Both the position numbers and the translations under genes were made by a program. From RI-43 sp033764725 (GTDB lineage Bacteria; Pseudomonadota; Alphaproteobacteria; Caulobacterales; Aquidulcibacteraceae): a DNA stretch of 64,000 nucleotides. The stretch is taken from positions 1-64,000 of the forward strand of contig JANRIR010000079.1 in the NCBI GenBank assembly GCA_033764725.1, given 5' to 3'. The stretch's first letter is position 1, and the number at the start of each line of letters is the position of its first letter. The notes beneath the pieces are model-generated. The model did not search any database. It saw only the letters and a list, made by a program, of their open reading frames with translations, and was not told where the DNA came from. Positions 16,530 through 25,890 of this stretch are shown here, piece after piece.

Positions 16530-17414
16530 TCAGACCAGCCCGCGCGCTTCGGGATCGCTCATCGAGCGCGTGAGCGCCGTGCGCAATTTGCGCAACGCGA
16601 CATGCTCGATCTGGCGCACGCGCTCCTTGGAGATGCCAAGCCGCTTGCCGATGGCGTCGAGCGTCTCGCCTTCGTCGTCTGTGAAGCGGCGCGCGCGGAT
16701 GATCATCAATTCGCGCGGGTTCAATTCGGCCAGCGCCGCGCGCACCCACCGCGCGCGCACGGCCGCGTCGTGGGTCTCCATCGCCTCTTCGTCCGGGCCG
16801 GGTCGATCGTCGGCGAGGATATCCTGCCAGGAGGCGTCGGACTCGTCGGTCGTCGGCGCATTCAGCGAGCGGTCTTGCGCCGACAGGCGCGCGGCCATCT
16901 GCTCGACGTCGCTTTCCGGCACCTGCAATTTCGTGGCGATCGCAGCGCGGGTCTCGGGCGTAATCGCGCCGCCGCCGACATCGTCGATCTGCGCGCGCAG
17001 GCGGCGCAAATTGAAGAACAGCGATTTCTGCGCCGCGGTCGTACCGGTCCGCACGATCGACCAATTGCGCAGAATGAAATCCTGGATCGAGGCGCGGATC
17101 CACCAGGCCGCATAGGTCGAGAACCGCACCTGGCGCTCAGGCTCGAACCGCGCCGCCGCCTGCATCAGCCCGACATTGCCTTCCTGCACGAGATCGGACA
17201 GCGGCAGGCCGTAATGGCGGAACCGCGACGCCATCGCCACCACGAGCCGGACGTACGCGCCGGTGAGCTCATGCAGGGCGCGCTCATCGCCGTCGCGGCG
17301 CCAGCGTTCGGCGAGGTGCTGTTCGCGCTCGGCCGAGAGCAGCGGGGCCTTCATCGCCGCCTTGGCGAACCTTTGCGCGCCTTGGCGCATCTCCAGGGTC
17401 TCGGTCGTCGCCAT
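16530..17414 (-). CDS. rpoH: RNA polymerase sigma factor RpoH (sigma-32 family)
   Basis: Heat-shock-type sigma factor of 294 aa. Region 2 is clear (LVVAMASRFRHYGLPLSDLV, then QEGNVGLMQAAARFEPER and FSTYAAWWIRASIQDFILRN). It is followed by the RpoH box QKSLFFNLRR, which separates it from housekeeping sigma-70, and by region 4 (LNPRELMIIRARRF, then TLDAIGKRLGISKERVRQIE). Alphaproteobacteria often carry more than one RpoH; whether this is the main heat-shock or the oxidative-stress paralogue cannot be decided here. A GGGGAACG ribosome site precedes the start. Confidence 0.93.
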   Translation of the reverse strand: MATTETLEMRQGAQRFAKAAMKAPLLSAEREQHLAERWRRDGDERALHELTGAYVRLVVAMASRFRHYGLPLSDLVQEGNVGLMQAAARFEPERQVRFSTYAAWWIRASIQDFILRNWSIVRTGTTAAQKSLFFNLRRLRAQIDDVGGGAITPETRAAIATKLQVPESDVEQMAARLSAQDRSLNAPTTDESDASWQDILADDRPGPDEEAMETHDAAVRARWVRAALAELNPRELMIIRARRFTDDEGETLDAIGKRLGISKERVRQIEHVALRKLRTALTRSMSDPEARGLV

Positions 17415-17570
17415 GATCGTTCCCCATGTCCGAGGCCGGCGCGGCTGCCGACGCTCTGGTTACGACGCACATGGGGAATGGTTTGCGTATCTGATATAAA
17501 AAACGATGGCGCAGCGATCACGACCTCGTGAACGGCCTTGATCCATAAACCCAGTCGATCAACGCGATAG

Positions 17571-17599
17571 AAAAAGGGCCGCGCAGCATTGCGCGGCCC
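17571..17599 (-). terminator. Rho-independent terminator after carD
   Basis: Ten-base stem GGGCCGCGCA/TGCGCGGCCC with a four-base loop. On the minus strand it is followed by five T residues (the complement of AAAAA at 17571-17575), so it ends the carD transcript about 40 bases after its stop. Confidence 0.88.
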
Positions 17600-17638
17600 C
17601 AATTTCTTGGACTCTTGTGAGCTGGGACGGTCGCGCGC

Positions 17639-18169
17639 TCAGGCGGCCGCGGCTGCCCGCTTGGCCTGCAGCGAGGCCGACAGCTTGGCCACGGCGGCTT
17701 CGCGGTCGATCTTCTCCACCGCGGCGAGCTCGCGCGCCATCCGGTCGAGCGCGCTCTCATAGAGCTGCCGCTCGGAATAGGATTGCTCGGGCTGGTCGCT
17801 GGCGCGGTGCAGGTCGCGGACGACCTCGGCGATGGCGACCAGGTTGCCGGAATTGATCTTCGCTTCGTATTCCTGGGCGCGGCGGCTCCACATCGTGCGC
17901 TTGATGCGGGCGCGGCCTTGCAGCGTCTTGAGCGCGTCATTGACGATCTGCGTCGACGCGAGCGGGCGCATGCCGCAGGACTTGGCCTTCGCGGTCGGCA
18001 CGCGCAACGTCATTTTGTCCTGCTCGAACGAGATGACGAACACCTCCAGTTCGAGCCCCGCCACCGTCTGCTTTTCGACCCCGAGAACGCGGCCCACGCC
18101 GTGCGCGGGGTAAACGATGTGGTCGCCGGTCTTGAAGCCGGCGGACGAAGACGCTGCAGTGCTGGCCAT
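17639..18169 (-). CDS. carD: CarD/CdnL-family RNA polymerase-binding regulator
   Basis: Protein of 176 aa that binds RNA polymerase beta and stabilises open complexes, mainly at rRNA and growth genes. The N-terminal Tudor-like module is seen as FKTGDHIVYPAHGVGRVLGV, and the helical C-terminal half has RTMWSRRAQEYEAKINSGN followed by a conserved Leu/Arg-rich helix bundle. It follows fdxA on the same strand after a 258-base gap, an order common in alphaproteobacteria, and has its own terminator. Confidence 0.93.
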   Translation of the reverse strand: MASTAASSSAGFKTGDHIVYPAHGVGRVLGVEKQTVAGLELEVFVISFEQDKMTLRVPTAKAKSCGMRPLASTQIVNDALKTLQGRARIKRTMWSRRAQEYEAKINSGNLVAIAEVVRDLHRASDQPEQSYSERQLYESALDRMARELAAVEKIDREAAVAKLSASLQAKRAAAAA

Positions 18170-18427
18170 GTGTGTTCCTTACTCCATATCCCAACGCAGG
18201 CCCCGGCTTGATCCGCGGGGCTGTGACGCGATGCTGTTCCGCGAGGCGCGAGACCTCGCCCGATCGGCGTGCTGAACTCCCTATTGTTGCGCGAATGACG
18301 AAGCCGCGATGATGGCCGCTCTCCGTGAAGGCGCGGGCGCAGCCGCGCGGACGAAGCCGACCCCTTCGTCTTGCGAATTCTCTATCACAGAATGTTCATT
18401 TATGGAAGCGCCGCTGCTGCGCGCCGG

Positions 18428-18769
18428 CTAATCGCCGCCGCCGGGCTTGGGCGAAAAGTATTTCTCGAATTTACCTTGCTCGTCCCGGAAGTCGTCGGCG
18501 TCCGCCGGCGCGTCTTTCTTGCGCGTGATGTTGGGCCACGTCTTGGAAAACTCAGTGTTGATCTTCAGCCATTTGCCGTCCGGCGTGTCTTCAGTGTCCG
18601 CCTTGATGGCGTCGACGGGGCATTCCGGCTCGCAGACGCCGCAATCGATGCACTCCTCCGGATGGATCACCAGGAAGTTCTCGCCCTCATAGAAGCAATC
18701 GACGGGGCAGACCTCGACGCAATCCATGAATTTGCAGCGCACGCAGGCGTCGGTGACGATATAGGTCAT
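18428..18769 (-). CDS. fdxA: Ferredoxin FdxA, 7Fe type
   Basis: Small electron carrier of 113 aa. The N-terminal cysteines CVRCKFMDCVEVCPVDC and then CIDCGVCEPECP fit one 3Fe-4S and one 4Fe-4S cluster, as in bacterial FdxA. The conserved C-terminal tail (WPNIT.KK, acidic, PGGGD) is that of the alphaproteobacterial group. Its ATG overlaps the stop of the upstream S4-domain gene (ATGA at 18766-18769), so the two are translationally coupled. Confidence 0.95.
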   Translation of the reverse strand: MTYIVTDACVRCKFMDCVEVCPVDCFYEGENFLVIHPEECIDCGVCEPECPVDAIKADTEDTPDGKWLKINTEFSKTWPNITRKKDAPADADDFRDEQGKFEKYFSPKPGGGD

Positions 18770-19122
18770 ATCCCATGCTCATTCGGCGGCGGCGGAGCGC
18801 CCGGCGTGGTGTGGCTGTCTGTTGCATCCGCGTCAAGAAAGCCCGCGGCGAAGGCGTAAAGCGCGCGCGCTTCGGTCGCGGGGCCGCGGCGAACGCCGAG
18901 CGCGCGGATCTCCAGCGCCGCCAGCCCTCGGGCGCTCGCCACCAGGATCACGTCGCCAGCCCGCACCGGGGTCGCCGGCCGATCGATCAGCCGCACGGCG
19001 CCGGCCCGCGACAGCCGCACCGCGCCCGCAGCGACGGCGCCAGCGGCGACGCTCCTGGTCTTGAACAGGCGCGCGCGCCAGAGCCAGACGTCGAGGCGCG
19101 CCGTCTCTCCGGGTTCGCTCAT
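18766..19122 (-). CDS. S4-domain RNA-binding protein (HslR-like)
   Basis: Protein of 118 aa with an N-terminal S4 RNA-binding domain: TARLDVWLWRARLFKTRSVA, then a second half ending near VILVASARGLAALEIRALGV. HslR-type proteins bind stalled or free large ribosomal subunits after heat stress. The start at 19122 overlaps the helicase stop (ATGA at 19119-19122) and its stop overlaps the fdxA start, making a three-gene coupled unit. Longer upstream readings of the frame lie inside the helicase and are shadows. Confidence 0.88.
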   Translation of the reverse strand: MSEPGETARLDVWLWRARLFKTRSVAAGAVAAGAVRLSRAGAVRLIDRPATPVRAGDVILVASARGLAALEIRALGVRRGPATEARALYAFAAGFLDADATDSHTTPGAPPPPNEHGI

Positions 19123-21632
19123 GATCCGCCCGCCGCGCGACGCAAGGCGGCCAACGCGGCGAAGCTGCCCGCGGCGTCGGCCTGCGGCCGCGCCTTGCGC
19201 GCGCTCGGCGGGCGCCACAGCGTCGGCGCGCCGGTCGCCGGGTCGCCGCGCGCGGTCACCCGATAGCCGAGCGCACGCAGGATCACCGCCACGTCGCGCG
19301 GCGGACGTCCGACCAGGCTCCCGAGCGCGGCGGTCTCGGCCAAATCGGCCCCGACGCGCGCGCGATGCAGAGCGCCCGCCAGCCGCTCGACCGCGTCGAT
19401 GCGCACCGCGAACGGCCCCACCGGGCGAAATCCCGCCGCCGCATAGGCGGCCCAGGAATGCGCCTCGTTCCGCGGCGCCGACAGCGCCCGGCGCGGCGGC
19501 AGAAACACGCTTTCTGCCGGAGACGCGCTCGACCAATGGCGCAGCAGCGCCAGCAGCCGCAGAGCCCCGCGGCCCGAGAGGCCGGCGACATAGATCGTGT
19601 GCCGCCCGATCCGGACATGTGCGGCGCCGAGCGCGCGGCGATCGTCGCGGGTCAGCGTGTCGACGATGTCGGCGCAGGCGGCGCGATCGAGCGCGCCGGC
19701 GTTCTCCAGAAGCCGGAAGGCGAGCCCGCGCGCCGGCCCGCGCAGCGCGCCGGACTCATAGGCGTCGGCCAGCGCCTTGAGCGGCGCGAGATCGCGCGCG
19801 ATCGCCTCCGCGAGCCAGCGCTCCAGCCGCGCCGCGGCTGCGCGCCGCAAAGCGTCGGGGGCATCCTCCGCGCCCTTCAGGCTCACCCTGGGCGCAAGCC
19901 AGGCGCCGCCTGGCGCGAGCTGCGCGACCGTCGCGCCGCGCCAGCGCAGGCCGCCATCGACGGCGAGCGCGATGGCGGAATCGGCCGCGGCCTCAATGTC
20001 GCGCAGGCGCTGCGCCACCACCGGCGACAGCGCGCGCGCCGCGGCGTTGCGCACCGCGCGGCCCTCGAGCCCAAGCGCGCCCGGATCGGGGCGAAACGCG
20101 AGACCCTCGAGGCGCCCGACATGGTGGCCCTCCACCGCAACCTCGCCGTCCTCCGTCACCGAGGCGAGCAGCGCATCTTCCCGCTTCAAGCCGCGCAACA
20201 AGGCGCTGGTGCGCCGATCGATGAAGCGCTGCGCCAACAGCGCGTGCAGCGCGTCCGACAGCTTGTCCTCCAGCGCGCGCGTGCGGCCGCGCCAGTGACC
20301 GGAATCCTCCAGCCAATCGGCGCGATTGGCGATGTAGGACCAGGTGCGCACATGGGCGAGCCGCGCCTGCAGCACGTCGAGATCGCCCTCGAAGCGCTCG
20401 AGTTGCCCCATCTCGCGCGCGATCCAATCCTGCGCCAAGGCGCCATGCGCGCCGAGAAGATCGCGCGCGACGCGGCCCACAAGGCGCGCATGATCATCAA
20501 GACCGGCCTTGCGGAAATCCGGCATCTGGCAGGCTTCCCACAGACGCCGCACCGCGCGCTCGCCACGGGCGCGATCGAGAATGTCATCCTCCAGCATCAA
20601 GCGCTTGAGCGTCTCTTCGTCGTCGGCGCCGCGCGCGCGCAACAGGCCCGGCTGATCCGGCGGCGCTTCGAGACTTGCCAGCAAGGACTGCGGGCTGCGG
20701 AAATCCAGCCGCTCGCTGCGCCATTCGAGCGCATCGACGGCATCGAATTCGTGGCTCTCCACCCGTTCGATCGTCTCTTCGTCGAACGGCGGGCACTCGC
20801 CGGTCTCGCCGAAACTTCCATCGGCGCGAAAGCGTCCCGCGCGGCCGGCGATCTGGGCGACCTCGTCGGGCCGCAGCACGCGATTGCGCCGCCCGTCGAA
20901 CTTCGCCGCCGCCGCGAAGGCGACGTGATCGACGTCCATGTTGAGGCCCATGCCGATTGCATCAGTGGCGACGAGAAAATCCACCTCGCCGCTTTGATAA
21001 AGCGCGACCTGAGCATTGCGCGTGCGCGGGCTGAGCGCGCCCATCACCACCGCCGCGCCGCCGCGATGGCGGCGGATCAGTTCCGCGATCGCGTAAACAT
21101 CTTCCGCAGAGAACGCCACGATCGCGCTGCGCTTGGGCAGCTTCGTCAGTTTCTTGTGGCCGGCATAGGTCAGCGCCGAAAGGCGCTCGCGCCGGCTCAG
21201 CTCTGCATGCGGCAACAGCCGGCGGATGATCGGCCGCATCGTATCGGCGCCGAGAAACATCGTCTCGCCGGCGCCGCGCGCGTGCAGCAGGCGATGGGTG
21301 AACACGTGGCCGCGATCGGGATCGCGCGCGAGCTGTATTTCATCGACGGCGAGAAACTCCGTGCGCCGATCGAGCGGCATCGCCTCCACCGTGCAGACGA
21401 AGTATCGCGCCGTCTCGGGGGCGATCTTTTCCTCGCCCGTGATCAAGGCGGCGCTGGCCGCGCCCTTGGCCTTGACCACGCGGTCATAGATTTCGCGCGC
21501 CAACAGCCGCAGCGGCAGCCCGATCATGCCGTCGCGATGCGCCAGCATGCGCTCGATGGCGAGGTGCGTCTTGCCGGTATTGGTGGGCCCCAACACCGCC
21601 TTCACCAGAGCCGGGGCGCGCGCTTGGGTCAT
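19119..21632 (-). CDS. Suv3-like superfamily 2 RNA helicase
   Basis: ATP-dependent helicase of 837 aa, related to mitochondrial SUV3. I start it at 21632 (MTQARAPALVKAVLGPTNTG); the frame is open further upstream but that part is not family-like and would overlap cobT. Walker A is GPTNTGKT (15-22), motif II DEIQ (97-100), and the helicase C-terminal motifs VDFLVATDAIGMGLNMDVDH and AQIAGRAGRF are intact. A long C-terminal region carries the Suv3-type domains. It heads the coupled helicase-S4-fdxA unit and diverges from cobT across a 103-base gap. Confidence 0.9.
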   Translation of the reverse strand: MTQARAPALVKAVLGPTNTGKTHLAIERMLAHRDGMIGLPLRLLAREIYDRVVKAKGAASAALITGEEKIAPETARYFVCTVEAMPLDRRTEFLAVDEIQLARDPDRGHVFTHRLLHARGAGETMFLGADTMRPIIRRLLPHAELSRRERLSALTYAGHKKLTKLPKRSAIVAFSAEDVYAIAELIRRHRGGAAVVMGALSPRTRNAQVALYQSGEVDFLVATDAIGMGLNMDVDHVAFAAAAKFDGRRNRVLRPDEVAQIAGRAGRFRADGSFGETGECPPFDEETIERVESHEFDAVDALEWRSERLDFRSPQSLLASLEAPPDQPGLLRARGADDEETLKRLMLEDDILDRARGERAVRRLWEACQMPDFRKAGLDDHARLVGRVARDLLGAHGALAQDWIAREMGQLERFEGDLDVLQARLAHVRTWSYIANRADWLEDSGHWRGRTRALEDKLSDALHALLAQRFIDRRTSALLRGLKREDALLASVTEDGEVAVEGHHVGRLEGLAFRPDPGALGLEGRAVRNAAARALSPVVAQRLRDIEAAADSAIALAVDGGLRWRGATVAQLAPGGAWLAPRVSLKGAEDAPDALRRAAAARLERWLAEAIARDLAPLKALADAYESGALRGPARGLAFRLLENAGALDRAACADIVDTLTRDDRRALGAAHVRIGRHTIYVAGLSGRGALRLLALLRHWSSASPAESVFLPPRRALSAPRNEAHSWAAYAAAGFRPVGPFAVRIDAVERLAGALHRARVGADLAETAALGSLVGRPPRDVAVILRALGYRVTARGDPATGAPTLWRPPSARKARPQADAAGSFAALAALRRAAGGS

Positions 21633-21735
21633 CCGATGGAAGGGATGGCGCGCGGCGGGGCTGATTTCAAGGGATCGCTGCGCCGCAGCGTAAGGCCCTT
21701 TCGCAGGCGCACGCGCCGCCGCTAGACTGGCGGCC

Positions 21736-23616
21736 ATGTCGCAGAAGGAAACCCCGACGGAGATGTTCAAGCGGGCGCTTGCGCAATCGACGCGCGCGCT
21801 CGCCGGGGCGGAAGAGCTCGAAATCGCCTTCGGCGCGGAGGGCCCCAAGCTCGGGGCCGACCGGATCACGCTGCCGCACCCGCCACGCGTGCTGAACGGC
21901 CCCGACGCCGAGCGCCTGCGCGGCCACGCCGACGCGTTAGCCCTGCGCTACGCCCACCACGACGAGGCCGCGCACGCCAAGGGACGGCCGAGCTCGATCG
22001 AAGCGCGCGCCCTGTTCGATGCGGCGGAGGACATGCGCATCCAGGCGCTCGGCGCGAACGCGATGCAGGGCGTGTCGAACAATCTCGCCGCCGCCCTGGC
22101 CGAGACCTACGAGCGGAAAGGCTTTCGCGCGTCGATGGAGCGCGCCCAGGCGCCGCTGGCCGATGCGCTGGCGATGATCGTACGCGAGCGGCTGACCGGA
22201 CTGGCGCCGCCGAAGGCGGCCGAAGGCGTCGTCAACGCCTGGCGCAGCGAAATCGAGGCCAAGGCCGGCGCCGCGCTCGACCGCCTGAGCGGCGCGGCAG
22301 AAGACCAAGCCCAATTCGCCCGCATCGCCCGCGACCTGATCCGCGATCTCGACCTCGGCGACGAAATGGCCGCCGAGCCCGACGACAGCCAGGCCCAGGA
22401 GCCGCCCCAGGATCAGCCCTCGCCGCCGGAAAGCGGCGACGACGACGGCGATCCCGAAGGCCAGGATCAGCAAGAGCAGGTGCAGATGGAGGCCTCTCAG
22501 CAAGAGATGGACTCCGACCAGACCGCGCAGATCGACGCCGAAATCGACATGGACTCGGAAGACCAGGCGCCGCCGGACGACGAGGGCCAAAAGCCTGTGC
22601 GGCCGCCGATGCGCGACGACGTCGACGATCCCAACGCGCACTACAAGGTGTTCACCCGCGCGCATGACGAGATCGTGCAGGCCGAAGAGCTCTGCGACGG
22701 CGAGGAATTGTCGCGCCTGCGCGCCTATCTGGATCAACAACTCAAGCCGCTGCAAAGCGTCGTCGGCCGCCTGGCCAATCGTCTGCAGCGCCGTCTTATG
22801 GCCAAGCAGAACCGCGCCTGGACCTTTGATCTAGAGGAAGGCCTGCTCGACACCGCGCGGCTGACGCGCGTCATCGTCGATCCCTTGTCGGCGTTGTCGT
22901 TCAAGCAGGAAGACGAGGCGGATTTCAAAGACACCGTCGTGTCGCTGCTGCTCGACAATTCCGGATCGATGCGCGGCCGGCCAATCATGATCGCGGCGCT
23001 CAGCGCGGACATTCTGGCGCGCACGCTGGAGCGCTGCGGCGTGAAGGTGGAGATCCTCGGCTTCACCACGCGCGCCTGGAAAGGCGGCATGTGCAAAGAG
23101 GAATGGCTCAAGGCCGGCAGGCCGCCGCAACCGGGGCGGCTCAACGATCTGCGCCACATCGTCTACAAAAGCGCCGATGCGCCCTGGCGGCGCGCGCGGC
23201 GCAATCTCGGGCTGATGATGCGCGAGGGCTTGCTGAAAGAGAACATCGATGGCGAAGCGCTGTTGTGGGCGCATGATCGCCTGCTTGCGCGCGCAGAGCA
23301 GCGGCGCATCCTGATGGTGATTTCAGACGGCGCGCCGGTGGACGATTCCACATTGTCTGCAAATCCCGGCAATTATCTCGAGCGCCATCTGCGCGCCGTG
23401 ATCCAATGGGTTGAGACGCGCTCGCCCGTGGAGCTGATCGCCATCGGCATCGGCCACGACGTGACGCGTTATTATCGCCGCGCCGTAACCATCGTCGACG
23501 CCGAGCAATTGGGCGGCGCGATGATCGACAAGCTGGCCGAGCTGTTCGACGAAAACCAAAGCGCGCCTGCGCCGGAGTATTCGGCGGCGCCGACGCGACG
23601 GCCGCGCGCCGCATGA
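21736..23616 (+). CDS. cobT: Cobaltochelatase subunit CobT
   Basis: Subunit of the aerobic cobaltochelatase (CobNST), which inserts Co2+ into hydrogenobyrinate diamide in B12 synthesis; 626 aa. The middle (about 215-300) is a low-complexity Asp/Glu/Gln linker, and the C-terminal von Willebrand A domain carries the MIDAS motif DNSGSMRG. CobT works with the AAA+ protein CobS; here cobS is over 7 kb away instead of adjacent. CobN is not in the window. The stop overlaps the next gene's start (ATGATG). Confidence 0.95.
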   Translation: MSQKETPTEMFKRALAQSTRALAGAEELEIAFGAEGPKLGADRITLPHPPRVLNGPDAERLRGHADALALRYAHHDEAAHAKGRPSSIEARALFDAAEDMRIQALGANAMQGVSNNLAAALAETYERKGFRASMERAQAPLADALAMIVRERLTGLAPPKAAEGVVNAWRSEIEAKAGAALDRLSGAAEDQAQFARIARDLIRDLDLGDEMAAEPDDSQAQEPPQDQPSPPESGDDDGDPEGQDQQEQVQMEASQQEMDSDQTAQIDAEIDMDSEDQAPPDDEGQKPVRPPMRDDVDDPNAHYKVFTRAHDEIVQAEELCDGEELSRLRAYLDQQLKPLQSVVGRLANRLQRRLMAKQNRAWTFDLEEGLLDTARLTRVIVDPLSALSFKQEDEADFKDTVVSLLLDNSGSMRGRPIMIAALSADILARTLERCGVKVEILGFTTRAWKGGMCKEEWLKAGRPPQPGRLNDLRHIVYKSADAPWRRARRNLGLMMREGLLKENIDGEALLWAHDRLLARAEQRRILMVISDGAPVDDSTLSANPGNYLERHLRAVIQWVETRSPVELIAIGIGHDVTRYYRRAVTIVDAEQLGGAMIDKLAELFDENQSAPAPEYSAAPTRRPRAA

Positions 23617-24614
23617 TGCGCGTTATCGCTGCGCTTGCGCTGACGTGCGCGGTTGCGTGCGCGCCGGCGCGCGCGACCGACGGCGACGGCTGGCGCGCGC
23701 TGCAGCTGTCGAGCCGCGCCGTGCTGTTCGAGCCCGACGACGAAACCATCACGCGCGTCGGCGGCCTCGCCTTCGCCGGCGGCGTGGAGCTCGCCTCCGA
23801 CGACCCGGACTTCGGCGGCCTCTCGGCGCTGGAGATCACCGAGGACGGCGCGCTTTACGCCGTCACCGACGAGGGCGGCTGGTTTTCCGCGCAGATCCAT
23901 TTGGACGCCGAAGGGCGGCTGGACGGCGTCACCGGCCCACGCTTCGGCGCGCTGCGGGACGAGAACGGCGCCCTGTTCCCGACCAAGCCAGAGCGCGACG
24001 CCGAGGGGCTTGCGCTGCTGCCGGACGGGCGCTTCGCCGTCAGTTTCGAGCATTCGCAATCGATCCGCCTCTACGATCTCGCACGGCTTGGGCCGGCCGG
24101 GGCCGCGACCGCCGGCCCGCGCCTGGCCGGCACGGCCGCGCTCGATCCCAATGAAGGGCCGGAAGCGCTGGCGGTCGATGCCGACGGCGCCTTGATCGTG
24201 GGGGCCGAGCGCACCGGCGGGCCGGCGACGCTGATCTGGCGCGCGCCGCTCGACGCCGTCGAGCCGGCGGCGGCGGACTATCGGATGCCGCTCGATTTCG
24301 GCTACGGCCTGGTGGCGCTGGATCGCCTGCCCAATGGCGATTTCATCGCCGTGCAGCGGTTTTTCGCGCCGGTGATCGGCCTGCGCATCCGGGTGCTGCG
24401 CATCGAGGCCGCGTCGCTGCGCGGGCCGCCGGGCCAGGTGCGCGCCGCCCAACTGGCGGAGCTGCGCCCGCCCTTCACCATCGACAATTTCGAAGGCGCA
24501 GCCGTGACGACCGCGCCGGACGGCGGGGTGCGGCTTTATCTGCTGTCGGACGACAATTTCAATCCGCAGCAGCGCACGTTGCTGCTCGCGTTCGACCTGA
24601 TCGGCGCGCGCTAG
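23613..24614 (+). CDS. Exported esterase-like phytase-fold protein
   Basis: Protein of 333 aa with an N-terminal signal (MMRVIAALALTCAVACAPAR) cleaved near ARA-TDGDG. The body matches the esterase-like activity of phytase family: GGLSALEITEDGALYAVTDE, then ERDAEGLALLPDGRFAVSFE, PNEGPEALAVDADG, and a final LYLLSDDNFNPQQRTLLLAF. This is a beta-propeller that may hydrolyse phosphate or carboxyl esters in the periplasm. It overlaps cobT by four bases, so it is translationally coupled, although a role in B12 is not expected. Confidence 0.85.
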   Translation: MMRVIAALALTCAVACAPARATDGDGWRALQLSSRAVLFEPDDETITRVGGLAFAGGVELASDDPDFGGLSALEITEDGALYAVTDEGGWFSAQIHLDAEGRLDGVTGPRFGALRDENGALFPTKPERDAEGLALLPDGRFAVSFEHSQSIRLYDLARLGPAGAATAGPRLAGTAALDPNEGPEALAVDADGALIVGAERTGGPATLIWRAPLDAVEPAAADYRMPLDFGYGLVALDRLPNGDFIAVQRFFAPVIGLRIRVLRIEAASLRGPPGQVRAAQLAELRPPFTIDNFEGAAVTTAPDGGVRLYLLSDDNFNPQQRTLLLAFDLIGAR

Positions 24615-24619
24615 AGCGC

Positions 24620-24916
24620 TTAAGCGGCCGCCTGCTCGCCGAGCTTCTTCTTGAGATCGCGGCGGATCTTGGCGGCGCGGGCCGAGAGGGCGTCTTCGCC
24701 GGTTTTCAGCAGGAAGGCGTCCAGGCCGCCGACATGATCGACGCTGCGCAGCGCGGCTGCGGTGATGCGCAGACGGAAGCTCTGGTTCAGCGCATCGCTC
24801 TGCAGGGTGACGTCCACCAGGTTCGGCTTGAACTCGCGCTTGGTCTTGATGTTCGAGTGGCTGACGGAATGGCCGATCTGGCGGCGCGTGCCGGTCAGTT
24901 CGCAAACGCGGGACAT
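24620..24916 (-). CDS. rpmB: 50S ribosomal protein L28
   Basis: Ribosomal protein of 98 aa. The N-terminus MSRVCELTGTRRQIGHSVSH and the block SNIKTKREFKPNLVDVTL are diagnostic. Frames running upstream of 24916 have no family support, so the ATG with this N-terminus is taken as the start. Convergent with the esterase-like gene, only 5 bases apart. Confidence 0.97.
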   Translation of the reverse strand: MSRVCELTGTRRQIGHSVSHSNIKTKREFKPNLVDVTLQSDALNQSFRLRITAAALRSVDHVGGLDAFLLKTGEDALSARAAKIRRDLKKKLGEQAAA

Positions 24917-24996
24917 GGGTGAACCTTCAGGGCCTTGGGGGGCGCTCGACCCCCTGCAAAACGAAGGCGGGTGCGTACGCGAACGCCGCCGGCCGG

Positions 24997-25890
24997 TCAA
25001 GCGGTGGCGCGGCTCGCGTGGGCGGACTTGGCCTTGAGCCGCTTGTCGACCACCGCCACCAGACCCCGCACCAATTGCTCGCGCTCGACCATGGCGCTGG
25101 AGCCCAGCACCGCCAGCGTCTGCAGTGCGTCGATGTGGGTGCTGACCACCTCCATATCGAGGCCGCCCGAGGCGCCGATGCCGGAGATGTAGCGCGAGAA
25201 CGAGCGCGCGGCGTCGCCCAGCGCCTGATCGCAGATGTCGTCGGCGAGCTGCTCGGTGTCGCGCACGGCCCCGTAGATTTCGCGCAGCTTGGCGCGGTCG
25301 TTCGGGGTGAGCCCCTTGGCGATCTCGCTGATCCGGGTGACGCAGGCGCGCACCAGATCGCGGTTGCACTCGGCCTCCCACGGCTGTTCGGTCTCGTCCG
25401 CCAGGGGGTCGGAGAAGCGCCGCAGCGGGCCGCCATACTCCTCCAGCATGCGCCGGCGTCGGCACGGGCCGACATAATTGAAGCTCTCGATGAAGCGGCG
25501 CGGGCGCTTGATCACCGCCTCGACCCGCGCCAGCAGCGCCGCCGCCGCGAACGGGCGCACCAGCATTTCATCGACGCCGCTGGACTGCGACGCCTCCAGA
25601 AACGCCGTGGTCGGCGTGTTGGTCATGATGATGATCGAAGTGTTGCGCGGGATCGAATGATAGCCGCGGCGGATCAGGCGCGTGTATTCGAGCCCGGAAA
25701 TGCCCGGCACCCGCGACGACGTGATGACGATGCGCGGCCGCATCTCCTTCGTCAGGGTCAGCAATTCGTCGCCCGACCGGCAGGTCTCGACCAGATTGAA
25801 GCCGACGCTGCGCAGCACGTCCGTCACCAGGCGGCGCGTGTGGGCGTTGTCGTCGCACACCAGGATCGGAATATTGTTCGAAAGCGCCAT
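24997..25890 (-). CDS. Receiver-domain protein lacking the phospho-acceptor Asp
   Basis: Protein of 297 aa, started at the ATG at 25890. Residues about 7-125 have the receiver fold: the acidic pair in LVCDDN (13-14), then RIVITSSRVPGISGLEYTRL, a Thr-containing IIMTNTPT, and LVRPFAAA near 108. The aspartate expected at residue 58 is Ser, and the conserved Lys near 110 is Arg, so normal phosphorylation is unlikely. The C-terminal 170 residues are helical, without a recognised DNA-binding or catalytic domain. The gene diverges from a DUF3108 protein. Pseudo-receiver signalling is an inference. Confidence 0.8.
   Translation of the reverse strand: MALSNNIPILVCDDNAHTRRLVTDVLRSVGFNLVETCRSGDELLTLTKEMRPRIVITSSRVPGISGLEYTRLIRRGYHSIPRNTSIIIMTNTPTTAFLEASQSSGVDEMLVRPFAAAALLARVEAVIKRPRRFIESFNYVGPCRRRRMLEEYGGPLRRFSDPLADETEQPWEAECNRDLVRACVTRISEIAKGLTPNDRAKLREIYGAVRDTEQLADDICDQALGDAARSFSRYISGIGASGGLDMEVVSTHIDALQTLAVLGSSAMVEREQLVRGLVAVVDKRLKAKSAHASRATA

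Noticed and set aside
16530..17530. Sigma-32-type promoter upstream of rpoH
   Set aside because: A CCCCAT-like element is present but no matching -35 at the right spacing, so autoregulation is not supported.
24997..25890. Histidine phosphotransfer (ChpT/Hpt) function for the C-terminal half of the receiver-domain protein
   Set aside because: No conserved His in a helix context was seen; helical only.
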